Counted from the first letter of the stretch, positions 18,141 to 27,470 are shown. The stretch is 64,000 nt of DNA from an uncultured Shimia sp. (GCF_947493595.1 NZ_CANLRL010000001.1:186001-250000), one strand, 5' to 3'. The notes: generated from the sequence alone by a model not told the origin. Translations and numbers: made by a program.

Positions 18141-19195
18141 TGCTTTTGGTGCTTGCAATGGTTGCCGGGCTTTGGGCGATTGGCATGGTGATGGGCGCGC
18201 CTAAGTCTGCGCGCTGGACCATGATTGGGCTGCTGTATCTCGCCGTTGTCGGCGTGCAGGCGGTGTTTCCACCAGAACATCAATTGGTGATTGCGACCGG
18301 CGGCAGTCTGGCGATGTGGCTGATGATTGGCGGGGCAGTTGCGGTTGTATTGGGCTATTCCACAATGGTGCAGAAACTGCGCCAAAAAGCGGATGCCAAA
18401 ACTGCAGATGCGGCGCAGGAGAGTGCCGCGCAAGAGCTGTTTACCGACACCGAATTGAACCGCTATGCACGTCATATTGTGCTGCGCGAACTGGGTGGTT
18501 TGGGGCAGAAAAAACTTAAAGATGCCAAGGTGTTGGTGATCGGAGCCGGAGGGCTTGGATCGCCGGTTTTGCTGTATCTGGCAGCGTCTGGCGTGGGCAC
18601 AATCGGGGTGGTGGATGACGACGTTGTCGACAACTCCAATTTGCAGCGTCAGGTGATCCACAAAGATGAGGCGATTGGCACGCCGAAGGTGCTGTCGGCG
18701 GCGGAGGCGATGACGGCGCAGAATCCGTTTGTGACGGTGGTGCCGTATCCGCGTCGGCTGACCGAAGAAGATGCGGCGGAGATCATTGGCGAATACGATC
18801 TGGTGCTGGATGGCACGGACAATTTTGACACACGCTATTTGGTGAACGAGGTCTGTGTGGCACAAGCCAAGCCGTTGATTTCCGGCGCGCTTTCGCAATG
18901 GGAAGGCCAGTTGAGCGTGTTTGACCCTTCCGGTGGAACCCCTTGTTATCAATGTATTTTCCCGGAAGCCCCTGCACCAGGCATGGCGCCAAGCTGCTCT
19001 GAGGCTGGGGTGGTTGGGCCACTGCCGGGTGTGGTTGGCACGATGATGGCAGCAGAGGCAATCAAGGTGATCACTGGAGCGGGTGCGGCACTGCGTGGCG
19101 AGATGATGATCTATGACGCGCTGTGGGGAGAGACCCGCAAGATTGGGTTAAAACCGCGCTCCGATTGCCCAACTTGCGGTGGCAAAAACGGCTGA
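18140..19195 (+). CDS. HesA/MoeB/ThiF family E1-like adenylyltransferase with N-terminal transmembrane segment
   Basis: RYARHIVLRELGGLGQKKLKDAKVLVIGAGGLGSPVLLYLAASGVGTIGVVDDDVVDNSNLQRQVIH; CYQC and CPTC motifs; hydrophobic N-terminus of about 80 aa. Confidence 0.93.
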   Translation: MLLVLAMVAGLWAIGMVMGAPKSARWTMIGLLYLAVVGVQAVFPPEHQLVIATGGSLAMWLMIGGAVAVVLGYSTMVQKLRQKADAKTADAAQESAAQELFTDTELNRYARHIVLRELGGLGQKKLKDAKVLVIGAGGLGSPVLLYLAASGVGTIGVVDDDVVDNSNLQRQVIHKDEAIGTPKVLSAAEAMTAQNPFVTVVPYPRRLTEEDAAEIIGEYDLVLDGTDNFDTRYLVNEVCVAQAKPLISGALSQWEGQLSVFDPSGGTPCYQCIFPEAPAPGMAPSCSEAGVVGPLPGVVGTMMAAEAIKVITGAGAALRGEMMIYDALWGETRKIGLKPRSDCPTCGGKNG

Positions 19196-19351
19196 TTTTC
19201 CCATCGGTATTGCGTCTGTATCACGACTGTATTGCAACTGTGGCGATGGATGCACATGCCGCGTGTCGTTGTGCAGCTGCGCACGGATTGGTGAGGTGGA
19301 TTGCACCTCCTTTGAGCGCTGCCTAGGGTGGGCGCAAAGGAGATTCACCTG

Positions 19352-21364
19352 ATGACAAATCCGCTGCTGTCCGATTGGGACACCCCGTTTAAGCTCGCCC
19401 CGTTTGATAAGATTTCTGACGAAGATTTTGCGCCTGCCTTTGAAGAGGCTTTGGTCGCGCATAAGGCTGAGATCGACGCGATTGCCGACAGTGCCGAGGC
19501 ACCCAGCTTTGCCAACACCATCGAGGCGATGGAAGTGGCGGGTGAGGGGCTCGACAAAGTGCTGTCGGTGTTCTTTTCGGTGGCCGGTGCAGACAGCAAT
19601 CCGGCGCGGGAGGAGTTGCAGCGGGCGTTCTCGCCGAAGCTGGCGGCGCATTCGGCGGAGATTTCGGCGAACAAAGCGTTGTTTGGCCGGATCAAAGCCA
19701 TTTGGGACGCGCGGGACACGTTGGACCTAACGGAAGAGCAGCAGCGGGTGCTGATGTTGACCCATCGCGGCTTTGTGCGCGGCGGGGCTGCGCTTGAAGG
19801 CGACGCGGATACACGCATGAAAGAGATCAAAGGACGGTTGGCAGTTCTAGGCACAGAATTCACGCAGAACCTTCTGGCGGATGAGCGCGACTGGTTCATG
19901 CCGCTGGCGGAGGAAGACCTAGAGGGGTTACCCGCCTTTGCCGTGGATGCGGCGCGGGCGGCTGGCGAAGAGAAAGGCGCTGATAGGCCGGTTGTGACCC
20001 TGTCGCGGTCGATTATTGTGCCGTTCTTGCAGTTCTCGCCGCGGCGCGACCTGCGGGAGAAGGCGTTTGAGGCCTGGGCCGCGCGTGGGGCCAATGGGGG
20101 CGAGACCGATAATCGCGCGATTGCGGGGGAGATCCTGGCGCTGCGTGAGGAACGGGCGAAGCTTTTGGGCTACGCAAGTTTTGCCGACTACAAGCTGGAA
20201 ACCGAGATGGCCAAGACGCCCGACGCGGTGCGCGGGTTGTTGATGGATGTCTGGGCGCCGGCCAAGGCGCGGGCAGAAGCGGATGCCGCCATGCTGACCG
20301 AGATGATGCACGCAGACGGGATCAACGGCGATCTGGCGCCGTGGGATTGGCGCTTTTACGCAGAGAAGCGGCGCAAGGCGGAGCATGATCTGGATGAGGC
20401 AGCGCTCAAGCCGTACTTGCAGCTGGATCGTATGATCGAGGCGAGCTTTTCCTGTGCGACCAAGCTGTTTGGGTTACAGTTCAAAGAGTTGGATGTGCCA
20501 CTGTACCATGAGGATTGCCGAGCCTGGGAAGTGACACGCGACGGGGATCATGTGGCGGTATTTATTGGCGACTATTTTGCGCGTGGTGGCAAACGCTCGG
20601 GTGCGTGGTGTTCGGCGATGCGGGGGCAGGCGAAATTTCCTGAGGTGCAGGGGCCGGTTGTGATCAACGTCTGCAACTTTGCAAAGGGTGATCCGGCGTT
20701 ACTTTCCTATGACGATGCCCGCACGCTGTTCCACGAGTTTGGCCATGCGCTGCATCAGATGCTGTCCAATGTGACCTATGAGAGCATTTCCGGTACGTCG
20801 GTGGCGCGGGACTTTGTAGAGTTGCCGAGCCAGCTGTATGAACACTGGCTGGAGGTTCCTGAGGTGTTGGCGGAGTATGCCACACATGCGGAGACCGGGG
20901 AGCCGATGCCGCAGGTGATGTTGGAGAAAGTGCTGGGCGCGGCGAACTTTGATCAGGGCTTTGCCACGGTGGAATATGTTGCCTCCGCGCTGGTTGATTT
21001 GGCGTTCCACGAAGGCGCGGCCCCAAACGATCCGATGGCGAAACAGGCGGAGGTTCTGGCAGAACTGGGCATGCCAGCCGCGATTACTATGCGCCACGCC
21101 ACGCCGCATTTTGCCCATGTGTTTGCCGGGGACGGCTATAGCTCCGGCTACTACAGCTACATGTGGTCTGAGGTGATGGATGCGGATGCGTTTGCGGCCT
21201 TTGAGGAGGCGGGTAGTGCGTTTGATCCGGAGACGGCCAAGGCGTTGGAGCGGCATATCCTGTCGACCGGTGGATCGGTGGAGGCGGATGAGCTGTATAA
21301 ACGGTTCCGCGGGCGTTTGCCGGGCGTTGAGGCGCTTTTGAAGGGGCGCGGCTTGGCGGCCTAA
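19352..21364 (+). CDS. M3 family metallopeptidase (oligopeptidase / dipeptidyl carboxypeptidase type)
   Basis: TLFHEFGHALHQML (HExxH); start at MTNPLLSDWDTPF. Confidence 0.95.
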   Translation: MTNPLLSDWDTPFKLAPFDKISDEDFAPAFEEALVAHKAEIDAIADSAEAPSFANTIEAMEVAGEGLDKVLSVFFSVAGADSNPAREELQRAFSPKLAAHSAEISANKALFGRIKAIWDARDTLDLTEEQQRVLMLTHRGFVRGGAALEGDADTRMKEIKGRLAVLGTEFTQNLLADERDWFMPLAEEDLEGLPAFAVDAARAAGEEKGADRPVVTLSRSIIVPFLQFSPRRDLREKAFEAWAARGANGGETDNRAIAGEILALREERAKLLGYASFADYKLETEMAKTPDAVRGLLMDVWAPAKARAEADAAMLTEMMHADGINGDLAPWDWRFYAEKRRKAEHDLDEAALKPYLQLDRMIEASFSCATKLFGLQFKELDVPLYHEDCRAWEVTRDGDHVAVFIGDYFARGGKRSGAWCSAMRGQAKFPEVQGPVVINVCNFAKGDPALLSYDDARTLFHEFGHALHQMLSNVTYESISGTSVARDFVELPSQLYEHWLEVPEVLAEYATHAETGEPMPQVMLEKVLGAANFDQGFATVEYVASALVDLAFHEGAAPNDPMAKQAEVLAELGMPAAITMRHATPHFAHVFAGDGYSSGYYSYMWSEVMDADAFAAFEEAGSAFDPETAKALERHILSTGGSVEADELYKRFRGRLPGVEALLKGRGLAA

Positions 21365-21389
21365 AGTTTGCTTTCATTGAGAAACTAAG

Positions 21390-21420
21390 ACACCCGCAGG
21401 CGGAGGACGCCTGCGGGTGT
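21390..21420. terminator. Intrinsic terminator downstream of the M3 peptidase
   Basis: ACACCCGCAGGCG-GAGGA-CGCCTGCGGGTGT followed by TTTTT; perfect 13-bp stem. Confidence 0.9.
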
Positions 21421-21430
21421 TTTTATCTGG

Positions 21431-21799
21431 TTAGCCGATCACGTCGTGGCCGCGATTTTGCATGCAGCGGATCAGCACGTTGCGGCGTTCGTCATCGGTT
21501 TTGGAGGCGTTTTCAGCTGCACCAATGGCACCGCCAACCACCGCTCCGGCCAAAGCGCCTTCCCATTCATCATCCGCTTCAATTGCGCCAACACCTGCGC
21601 CAATCACCGCGCCTATGGCGGCGCTTTCGGCCTCGGCGCCGTTGGTGAATGAAGCGGCTTGAGCGTGGCACGCGTTGTAATCGCCATCAAAATTGGCGTT
21701 GCGTGTTCCGTCTACAGTCAGGGGGCGATCCACTGGCGCGGTGCAGGCCGCCAAGGAGAGAGAAGCAATCAGGCTGAGCATCAAAGTGTTGTGTGTCAT
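21431..21799 (-). CDS. Glycine-zipper lipoprotein
   Basis: Lipobox LSLAACT; AAIGAVIGAGVGAIEADDEWEGALAGAVVGGAIGAA. Confidence 0.75.
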   Translation of the reverse strand: MTHNTLMLSLIASLSLAACTAPVDRPLTVDGTRNANFDGDYNACHAQAASFTNGAEAESAAIGAVIGAGVGAIEADDEWEGALAGAVVGGAIGAAENASKTDDERRNVLIRCMQNRGHDVIG

Positions 21800-21882
21800 T
21801 TGGGTGGGTCCTTTTCGAAATGAGTCTGTCTTGGGATGGTGGCCATTTAAGGAGGGCTGATTTTTATTTCAAGGCAAAAGAT

Positions 21883-21918
21883 TTACGTTTTACATAAAAG
21901 CTTGCCTGTAAAACGTAA
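21883..21918. promoter_or_regulatory. 12-bp perfect inverted repeat in divergent intergenic region; candidate operator
   Basis: TTACGTTTTACA-N12-TGTAAAACGTAA upstream of the DUF2975/XRE pair. Confidence 0.6.
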
Positions 21919-21956
21919 TTGATTTATTGAGGGTCAACAGGTTTTAGGAGAAAAAC

Positions 21957-22466
21957 ATGAAGCTAGTGGCCCGTCTCGCCATGCTGATCACGCTGGTCTA
22001 TTTCACCTTTGGTTGGGCCGTTTTGTGGATGTCCGCCTTCCTCGGTACAGGCGAAATGCTGGCGGATGCCTTCGATTTACCGCTGGATATGCCGGTGCCG
22101 CCGCTCTGGGCGATTCTGGTTGGCATGGCGATGATGTGGCCTGCGTTGGTCAGTTTGGGCGTCGGGTTCTGGGCGCTGGACCGCATCCTGCTTTTGAAGA
22201 ATCCGCAGGACTTTGCGCAGATGGGGAAACATCTGCGGCTGTGCGCCTATGCGTTTTTGGCGTTTTGGTTGCTCAACGCGTTGAATGTGTCGATGCAGCC
22301 GGTGGTGTTGAGCGCGCATTTGGCACCGGAGTTACGCCCGGAGTTTGTGCTGATCGACATTGATATTGATGTGGTTTTCCTGGTGCTTGCGGCGGTGTTT
22401 TTTGCAATCAGCCGGTCGCTCAATCAAGCGCAAGAAATTGCTGACGAAAACAACCAGTTCCTGTAG
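21957..22466 (+). CDS. DUF2975 domain-containing membrane protein
   Basis: About four TM segments; immediately followed by YozG-like XRE regulator, the typical DUF2975 arrangement. Confidence 0.75.
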   Translation: MKLVARLAMLITLVYFTFGWAVLWMSAFLGTGEMLADAFDLPLDMPVPPLWAILVGMAMMWPALVSLGVGFWALDRILLLKNPQDFAQMGKHLRLCAYAFLAFWLLNALNVSMQPVVLSAHLAPELRPEFVLIDIDIDVVFLVLAAVFFAISRSLNQAQEIADENNQFL

Positions 22467-22474
22467 GAGGCCCT

Positions 22475-22687
22475 ATGCCCATACGCATCAACCTTGATTT
22501 AGAACTGGTGAAACGCAAGATGACCTCGCGCGAGTTGGCGCAGGCCATTGGATTGACCGAAACCAACCTGAGCCTACTGAAATCCGGCAAGGTAAAAGGT
22601 ATTCGTTTCAATACGCTAGAGGCGATTTGCGCGCATCTTGGCTGTCAGCCCGGCGATATTCTGGAGTATGTGCCAGAGGAGGAGTGA
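22475..22687 (+). CDS. Helix-turn-helix transcriptional regulator (XRE, YozG-like)
   Basis: MPIRINLDLELVKRKMTSRELAQAIGLTETNLSLLKSGKVKGIRFNTLEAICAHLGCQPGDILEYVPEEE. Confidence 0.93.
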   Translation: MPIRINLDLELVKRKMTSRELAQAIGLTETNLSLLKSGKVKGIRFNTLEAICAHLGCQPGDILEYVPEEE

Positions 22688-22693
22688 GGGTTT

Positions 22694-22743
22694 CAGGGGC
22701 GCTGCCCCTGCCACATCTGCGATGTGGCCACCCCGGGATATTT
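22694..22743 (+). repeat. Dispersed intergenic double-hairpin-GGGATATTT element, copy 2
   Basis: CAGGGGC-GCT-GCCCCTG, CCACAT-CTGCG-ATGTGG, then CCCCGGGATATTT. Confidence 0.6.
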
Positions 22744-22754
22744 CAGGAATGAGA

Positions 22755-22782
22755 AAAGCCCGGGTGTTGGAGCCCGGGCTTT
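22755..22782. terminator. Intrinsic terminator-like hairpin
   Basis: AAAGCCCGGG-TGTTGGAG-CCCGGGCTTT, perfect 10-bp stem; short U-tract. Confidence 0.65.
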
Positions 22783-22809
22783 CGTGTCTTGTAGAGGTGG
22801 CGACGTGCG

Positions 22810-24306
22810 TCAGATGGTTTGATCGTAGTCGCCGACACCCGGTTCCGTGCGGATCACCGCGTCGATTTCGGCAAAGATTTGGCGCATTTCGGCGTCGCTT
22901 TCGTTGCTTTCGATCACCACCACTAGGTTTGGCGTGTTGGAGGAGGCGCGCACGAGGCCCCAGCTGCCGTTGTCCAGGATCACGCGGGCGCCGTTCACGG
23001 TGACAACTTCGCTGATCGCGCGACCGGCGATTTTTTCACCTGCGTCGTGCATGGCAGAGAGCTTGGCCACGATGCGCTCGAGAATGTCGTATTTCTCGGT
23101 GTCAGCCGCATAGGGCGACATGGTGGGCGTGGACCAGGTTTTGGGCAGGGCCTTGCGCATGTCTGACATTTTCATGTCCGGATTTCGGTCGAGCATTTTG
23201 CAGATTTCCACAGCCACGCGCATACCGCAGTCGTAACCACGGCCCACGTCACCTGCGAGGAAGTAGTGGCCGGATTTTTCAAAGCCTGCCAGCGCGCCAA
23301 GCTCGTGTACGCGGCGTTTCATGTGGCTGTGGCCGGTTTTCCAGTAGTCGGTTTTGGCACCGGTGGCCAAAAGGTCCGGATCAGCGGCGTAGAGGCCGGT
23401 GGATTTCACATCAGCCACGAAGGTGGCGTTGGGGTAGAGTTTGCCAAGGTCCTTGGCCATGATCACGCCGACCTTATCGGCAAAGATTTCCTCGCCCTCA
23501 TCGTCCACCACACCGCAGCGGTCGCCGTCGCCGTCAAAGCCAAGCGCGAGGTCGGCGCCGGAGGCTTTGACTGAAGCAGACATGTCGTGCAGCATTTCCA
23601 TGGCTTCGGGGTTCGGGTTGTAGTGGGGGAAGGTGTAGTCGAGTTCGCAGTGGCTTTCGACCACTTCAACACCCATACGTTTGAAGAGTTCCGGCGCAAA
23701 GGCGGCGGCGGTGCCATTGCCGGTGGCGCAGACAACTTTCAGAGGACGGGACATTTTGAAGTCGCCGACCAGATCATCAAGGTAGGCTTCGCGCACGCCG
23801 TCGATAAACTCGTGTTTGCCACCTTCATGGGCGTCAAAGTCGCCATTGAGCACGATGTCGCGCAGCTCTGCCATCTCATCCGGGCCGTGGGTCAGGGGCT
23901 TTTCAAAGCCCATCTTCACGCCGGTCCAGCCGTTGGGATTGTGGGACGCAGTCACCATGGCCACGGCAGGCGCATCGAGGTGGAACTGGGAGAAATACGC
24001 CATGGGCGACAGGGCGGGGCCGATGTCCTTCACGTGGATACCAGCCTTCATCAGGCCAACAATCAGGGCCATTTTGATGGATACGGAATAGTCGCGGTAG
24101 TCGTTGCCCACGGCAATCACCGGCTCGATGCCACGGCGCTGCATCTGGGTGCCAAGGCCAAAGCCAAGCGCCGTCATGCCGGGGAGGTTGATCGCCTCCG
24201 GGAATTGCCAGCGGGCGTCATATTCACGAAAGCCGGTGGGGGCGATCATTGGGTCGCGCAGGAATTCCCAGGTATTTGGGCGCACTTCGGGCAAAGGTTT
24301 TTTCAT
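22810..24306 (-). CDS. Phosphomannomutase/phosphoglucomutase
   Basis: VTASHNPNGWTGVKMGF; LALGFDGDGDRCGVVDDEG. Confidence 0.94.
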   Translation of the reverse strand: MKKPLPEVRPNTWEFLRDPMIAPTGFREYDARWQFPEAINLPGMTALGFGLGTQMQRRGIEPVIAVGNDYRDYSVSIKMALIVGLMKAGIHVKDIGPALSPMAYFSQFHLDAPAVAMVTASHNPNGWTGVKMGFEKPLTHGPDEMAELRDIVLNGDFDAHEGGKHEFIDGVREAYLDDLVGDFKMSRPLKVVCATGNGTAAAFAPELFKRMGVEVVESHCELDYTFPHYNPNPEAMEMLHDMSASVKASGADLALGFDGDGDRCGVVDDEGEEIFADKVGVIMAKDLGKLYPNATFVADVKSTGLYAADPDLLATGAKTDYWKTGHSHMKRRVHELGALAGFEKSGHYFLAGDVGRGYDCGMRVAVEICKMLDRNPDMKMSDMRKALPKTWSTPTMSPYAADTEKYDILERIVAKLSAMHDAGEKIAGRAISEVVTVNGARVILDNGSWGLVRASSNTPNLVVVIESNESDAEMRQIFAEIDAVIRTEPGVGDYDQTI

Positions 24307-24338
24307 AACAATGTCTTTCTTCGTCAAAAAAAGGTGGT

Positions 24339-25172
24339 TCAAATGGCAATTGGGTTGGCTTTGGCCAACACATCAAACTGCATCAATGTGTCAATCAGTT
24401 GCGGCATTTGGTCAAGGTGGATCATGTTGGGCCCATCAGACGGCGCCTTGTCCGGATCTTGATGCGTTTCGATGAACACGGCGGCGGTTCCAATAGAGAC
24501 GGCGGCGCGGGCCATCACCGGTGCAAATTCGCGCTGGCCGCCGGAGCTGCCGCCCTGGCCGCCGGGCTGTTGCACGGAGTGGGTGGCGTCCATCACCACA
24601 GGGTAGCCGGTTTTGGCCATCTGCGGCAGGGAGCGCATATCGGCCACCAGCGTGTTGTAGCCAAAGGAGGTGCCGCGTTCGGTCAGCAGGATGTTGGTGT
24701 TGCCTGTGCTTTCGATCTTGGTGACGATATTGCCCATCTCCCAAGGGGCCAGAAATTGGCCTTTCTTCACGTTCACTGCGGCGCCGGTTTTGCCAGCAGC
24801 CACCAGCATGTCGGTCTGACGGCACAGGAAAGCCGGGATTTGCAAGATGTCGACAGCTTCGGCCGCCAAGGCGCATTGCTCTTCGGTATGCACGTCGGTC
24901 AGCACGGGCACGTCAAAGTCCTTGCGGATGCCGTCCAGAACGGACAGGCCCGCGTCGAGACCCAGACCGCGGATGCCGGTGAGGGAGGTGCGGTTTGCTT
25001 TGTCGTAGCTGGCTTTGAAGACATATTGCGCACCTGCCTTGGCGCAGGCTTCTTTCATGGTGCCTGCGATCATTTCGGCGTGGTCTTTGCTCTCCAATTG
25101 GCACGGGCCTGCAATGACCGTCAAAGGAAGGTCATTGCCGATGGTGAGAGCACCAACATTTACATGTTTCAT
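24339..25172 (-). CDS. kdsA: 3-deoxy-8-phosphooctulonate synthase
   Basis: LTVIAGPCQLESKDHAEMIAGTMKEAC; YVFKASYDKANRTS. Confidence 0.96.
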   Translation of the reverse strand: MKHVNVGALTIGNDLPLTVIAGPCQLESKDHAEMIAGTMKEACAKAGAQYVFKASYDKANRTSLTGIRGLGLDAGLSVLDGIRKDFDVPVLTDVHTEEQCALAAEAVDILQIPAFLCRQTDMLVAAGKTGAAVNVKKGQFLAPWEMGNIVTKIESTGNTNILLTERGTSFGYNTLVADMRSLPQMAKTGYPVVMDATHSVQQPGGQGGSSGGQREFAPVMARAAVSIGTAAVFIETHQDPDKAPSDGPNMIHLDQMPQLIDTLMQFDVLAKANPIAI

Positions 25173-26830
25173 TACGAGGACACCTGTTCTCTGAGGATGG
25201 ACGCGGTCAGCGAGATCATCAGATAAATGCCCGAAAAGATCAGGAAGGCCAAGATCGTGTTTTCAAAGCTGCGCGGGTAAGACGGGTCCTGCGCCGATAC
25301 AGGATCCACCGAGGTGGTCAGGTAGCGCACCTGGCGGTTGGCCTCCAATTCGGTCTGTTTCAGAGTTTGCAGCGCGGTCTGCATTTGCAGGTCGGCTGCG
25401 GCCAAGTCAGCTTGAGCGATCTGGATTTGCGAGGTTTTGGAGGCGAGGGATTCCTCGCCTGCGGTGGCTTCTGTCATGCGCGCACGTTGGGTGGCCAAGG
25501 CAGCCTGTAGGCGGCGCACGTCCCCCCGGACCCCTTCGACACGGGCCTTGTTGGGGCGCGCGTTGTCTTCGAGTGCGGCCAGTTGCAGCTGCTTTTCCTG
25601 CAATTGGATTTCAAGATTGGTGATCTGTTGACGCAGGGAGGCGATCACGCCTTCCGGGTCAAGCACGGTGCTTTCCTGCAGTCGGACCAGCTCAATTTGC
25701 GCGTTGCGGCGCTCTTCTTTAGCGGTGTCCAGGCTGTTGCGAGCGTCGCGCAATTGGTCCTTGCGTTTGCGTTGTGATAGGTCGTCAACCCGTTGTTCTG
25801 CATAGGAAATAAGGGCCTTGGAGAACTGAGTTGCGATTTCCGGATCCGATGCGCTGACCTCCATGCGGATGGAGCCTTCGGTCGGGTCGTAACCGATTTT
25901 CACAAACTTCTTGTAGACCTTATAGGCCTTTTCGTTGGACGGGTTTTCGTCCAGCCGCTGGATTGGGTCGATCTCCGGATTGGAGAAATGGTCTTTGAAG
26001 CCCACATCGTTGTCCAATCGGATCATCGCGTCTTTACTGGTCAGGTAATCCTGCACCGCGATGGCGTCCTGGTTGGAATTGAGCTGCGCCGGAAGCAGGC
26101 CGCCGAGGCCACCACCACCAGTGCTGTCGGCTTGTTGGACAAGGAAGGCGGATTTGGTGGAGTACATTGGCGTGGCGACGTTGTAGAAATACCAACCGGC
26201 AAAGAGGGTGGGCAGGAAAACAAAGGCCGAGAGGCGGGCCAGCAGCAGGAGCAGGCGGCGACGACGGCGACGGGCGATGTCTTTCTGGATTTCACCAATT
26301 TCCAGCGCGCGCATTTCTGCCGGAGACATGGTCTCAGTGGAGGGCAGGTTGGATTTGCCCATCGGCATGGTCTGCGGCAGTTGCACCTTGCCGGCTTTGG
26401 CGGGGGGCTTGGCACCTTTGTCCGACGGCATGAGATCCAGCATGTTGGTGCGCTGGAACGGATCTATGCCCGCCTCGCGCAATAGGCGCACGGCGTCATA
26501 GTCAGACGTAGGTGCCAGATTGTTTTTCTGCGCCATGCGGCGGGCCATACGCAGCTGGCGACCGGTGAGGCCTTCGCGTTTGATCGCGTCAATCGCGGCC
26601 TCTGCACCTTGCGGTGTGGGCTGCGCTGCGTTGGCGGCAGCGGGCTGCGGCCTTGGTTGCGGCGCGGCTTGGCCCTGCGGCTGGGCGCCCGGATTGGGCA
26701 GGTTCACAGCGTGTGGACGCGGTTGCGGCGCGGCTTGAGGGGCGGGCGCGGTGCCGTCCGCAGCTGGCTGTGCGGGCGGGGTTTCGCTGCGGCGGACGCG
26801 GAATTTCTTAGCCTTGGGTTTGGTAGTCAT
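25172..26830 (-). CDS. Capsule polysaccharide export inner-membrane protein (KpsE/CtrB-type) with long Ala/Pro/Gln-rich N-terminus
   Basis: FLPTLFAGWYFYNVATPMYSTKSAFLVQQADS, coiled-coil middle, C-terminal TM; overlaps KpsT-like gene. Confidence 0.87.
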   Translation of the reverse strand: MTTKPKAKKFRVRRSETPPAQPAADGTAPAPQAAPQPRPHAVNLPNPGAQPQGQAAPQPRPQPAAANAAQPTPQGAEAAIDAIKREGLTGRQLRMARRMAQKNNLAPTSDYDAVRLLREAGIDPFQRTNMLDLMPSDKGAKPPAKAGKVQLPQTMPMGKSNLPSTETMSPAEMRALEIGEIQKDIARRRRRRLLLLLARLSAFVFLPTLFAGWYFYNVATPMYSTKSAFLVQQADSTGGGGLGGLLPAQLNSNQDAIAVQDYLTSKDAMIRLDNDVGFKDHFSNPEIDPIQRLDENPSNEKAYKVYKKFVKIGYDPTEGSIRMEVSASDPEIATQFSKALISYAEQRVDDLSQRKRKDQLRDARNSLDTAKEERRNAQIELVRLQESTVLDPEGVIASLRQQITNLEIQLQEKQLQLAALEDNARPNKARVEGVRGDVRRLQAALATQRARMTEATAGEESLASKTSQIQIAQADLAAADLQMQTALQTLKQTELEANRQVRYLTTSVDPVSAQDPSYPRSFENTILAFLIFSGIYLMISLTASILREQVSS

Positions 26831-27470
26831 AGAGCTGCTTGGCCTCTTCCAAGGTGTCGAACATATAGAGTTTGCCGTTCAGCAGCACCGCCGCCGATCT
26901 GGCAAATTTTTCCAGCACTTGCGGCTGGTGTGACACAATCACAATTGTGGTGGTGCGCAGGCGTTCGCGGAGCACCTCACCGGCTTTCTTGTTGAAATCC
27001 ACATCGGTGGAAGAGGGCATGCCCTCGTCAATCAGGTAGATGTCGAAGTCCAGCGCGAGCATCAGCGCAAAGGTGAAGCGCGAACGCATGCCGGACGAAT
27101 AGGTGCCCAGCGGTTGGTCGAAATATTCGCCAAGGTTGCAGAGCCAGCGGCAGAACGCCTCGACATAATCCGGGTCCAGCCCGTAAAGGCGCGCGATGTA
27201 GCGGCTGTTTTCCACGGCGGTGTGTTTGTTCACCACGCCGCCCATGAACCCCAGCGGGAAGGAGATGCGGCAGTCGCGGCGGATGGTGCCTTCGTCAGGT
27301 TTCTCCAGCCCCGCCATCATATTGATCAGCGTGGTTTTACCGGTGCCGTTGGGGGCGAGGATGCCTAGAGAGTTGCCCAATTCGACACGGAAAGAGACGC
27401 GCTCAAGGATGACCTTGCGCTGCGTGCCGGTCCAGAAGGACTTACTCACATTGTCGAACTCGAGCATCAA
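26808..27470 (-). CDS. Capsule polysaccharide ABC transporter ATP-binding protein (KpsT-type)
   Basis: MLEFDNVSKSFWTGTQRKVILERVSF; LGILAPNGTGKTTLINMMAG; YSSGMRSRFTFALMLALDFDIYLIDEG. Confidence 0.92.
   Translation of the reverse strand: MMLEFDNVSKSFWTGTQRKVILERVSFRVELGNSLGILAPNGTGKTTLINMMAGLEKPDEGTIRRDCRISFPLGFMGGVVNKHTAVENSRYIARLYGLDPDYVEAFCRWLCNLGEYFDQPLGTYSSGMRSRFTFALMLALDFDIYLIDEGMPSSTDVDFNKKAGEVLRERLRTTTIVIVSHQPQVLEKFARSAAVLLNGKLYMFDTLEEAKQLYDYQTQG

Noticed and set aside
19293-19309. GAGGTG-GATTG-CACCTC hairpin upstream of the M3 peptidase
   Set aside because: Only 6 bp and no further support; expected by chance in sequence of this composition.
22638-23003. 121-aa plus-strand ORF after the XRE regulator
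   Set aside because: Runs through two intergenic hairpins into the antisense of phosphomannomutase; Arg-rich and not protein-like.
23587-24462. 291-aa plus-strand ORF opposite phosphomannomutase and kdsA
   Set aside because: Antisense shadow frame; spans two genuine minus-strand genes.
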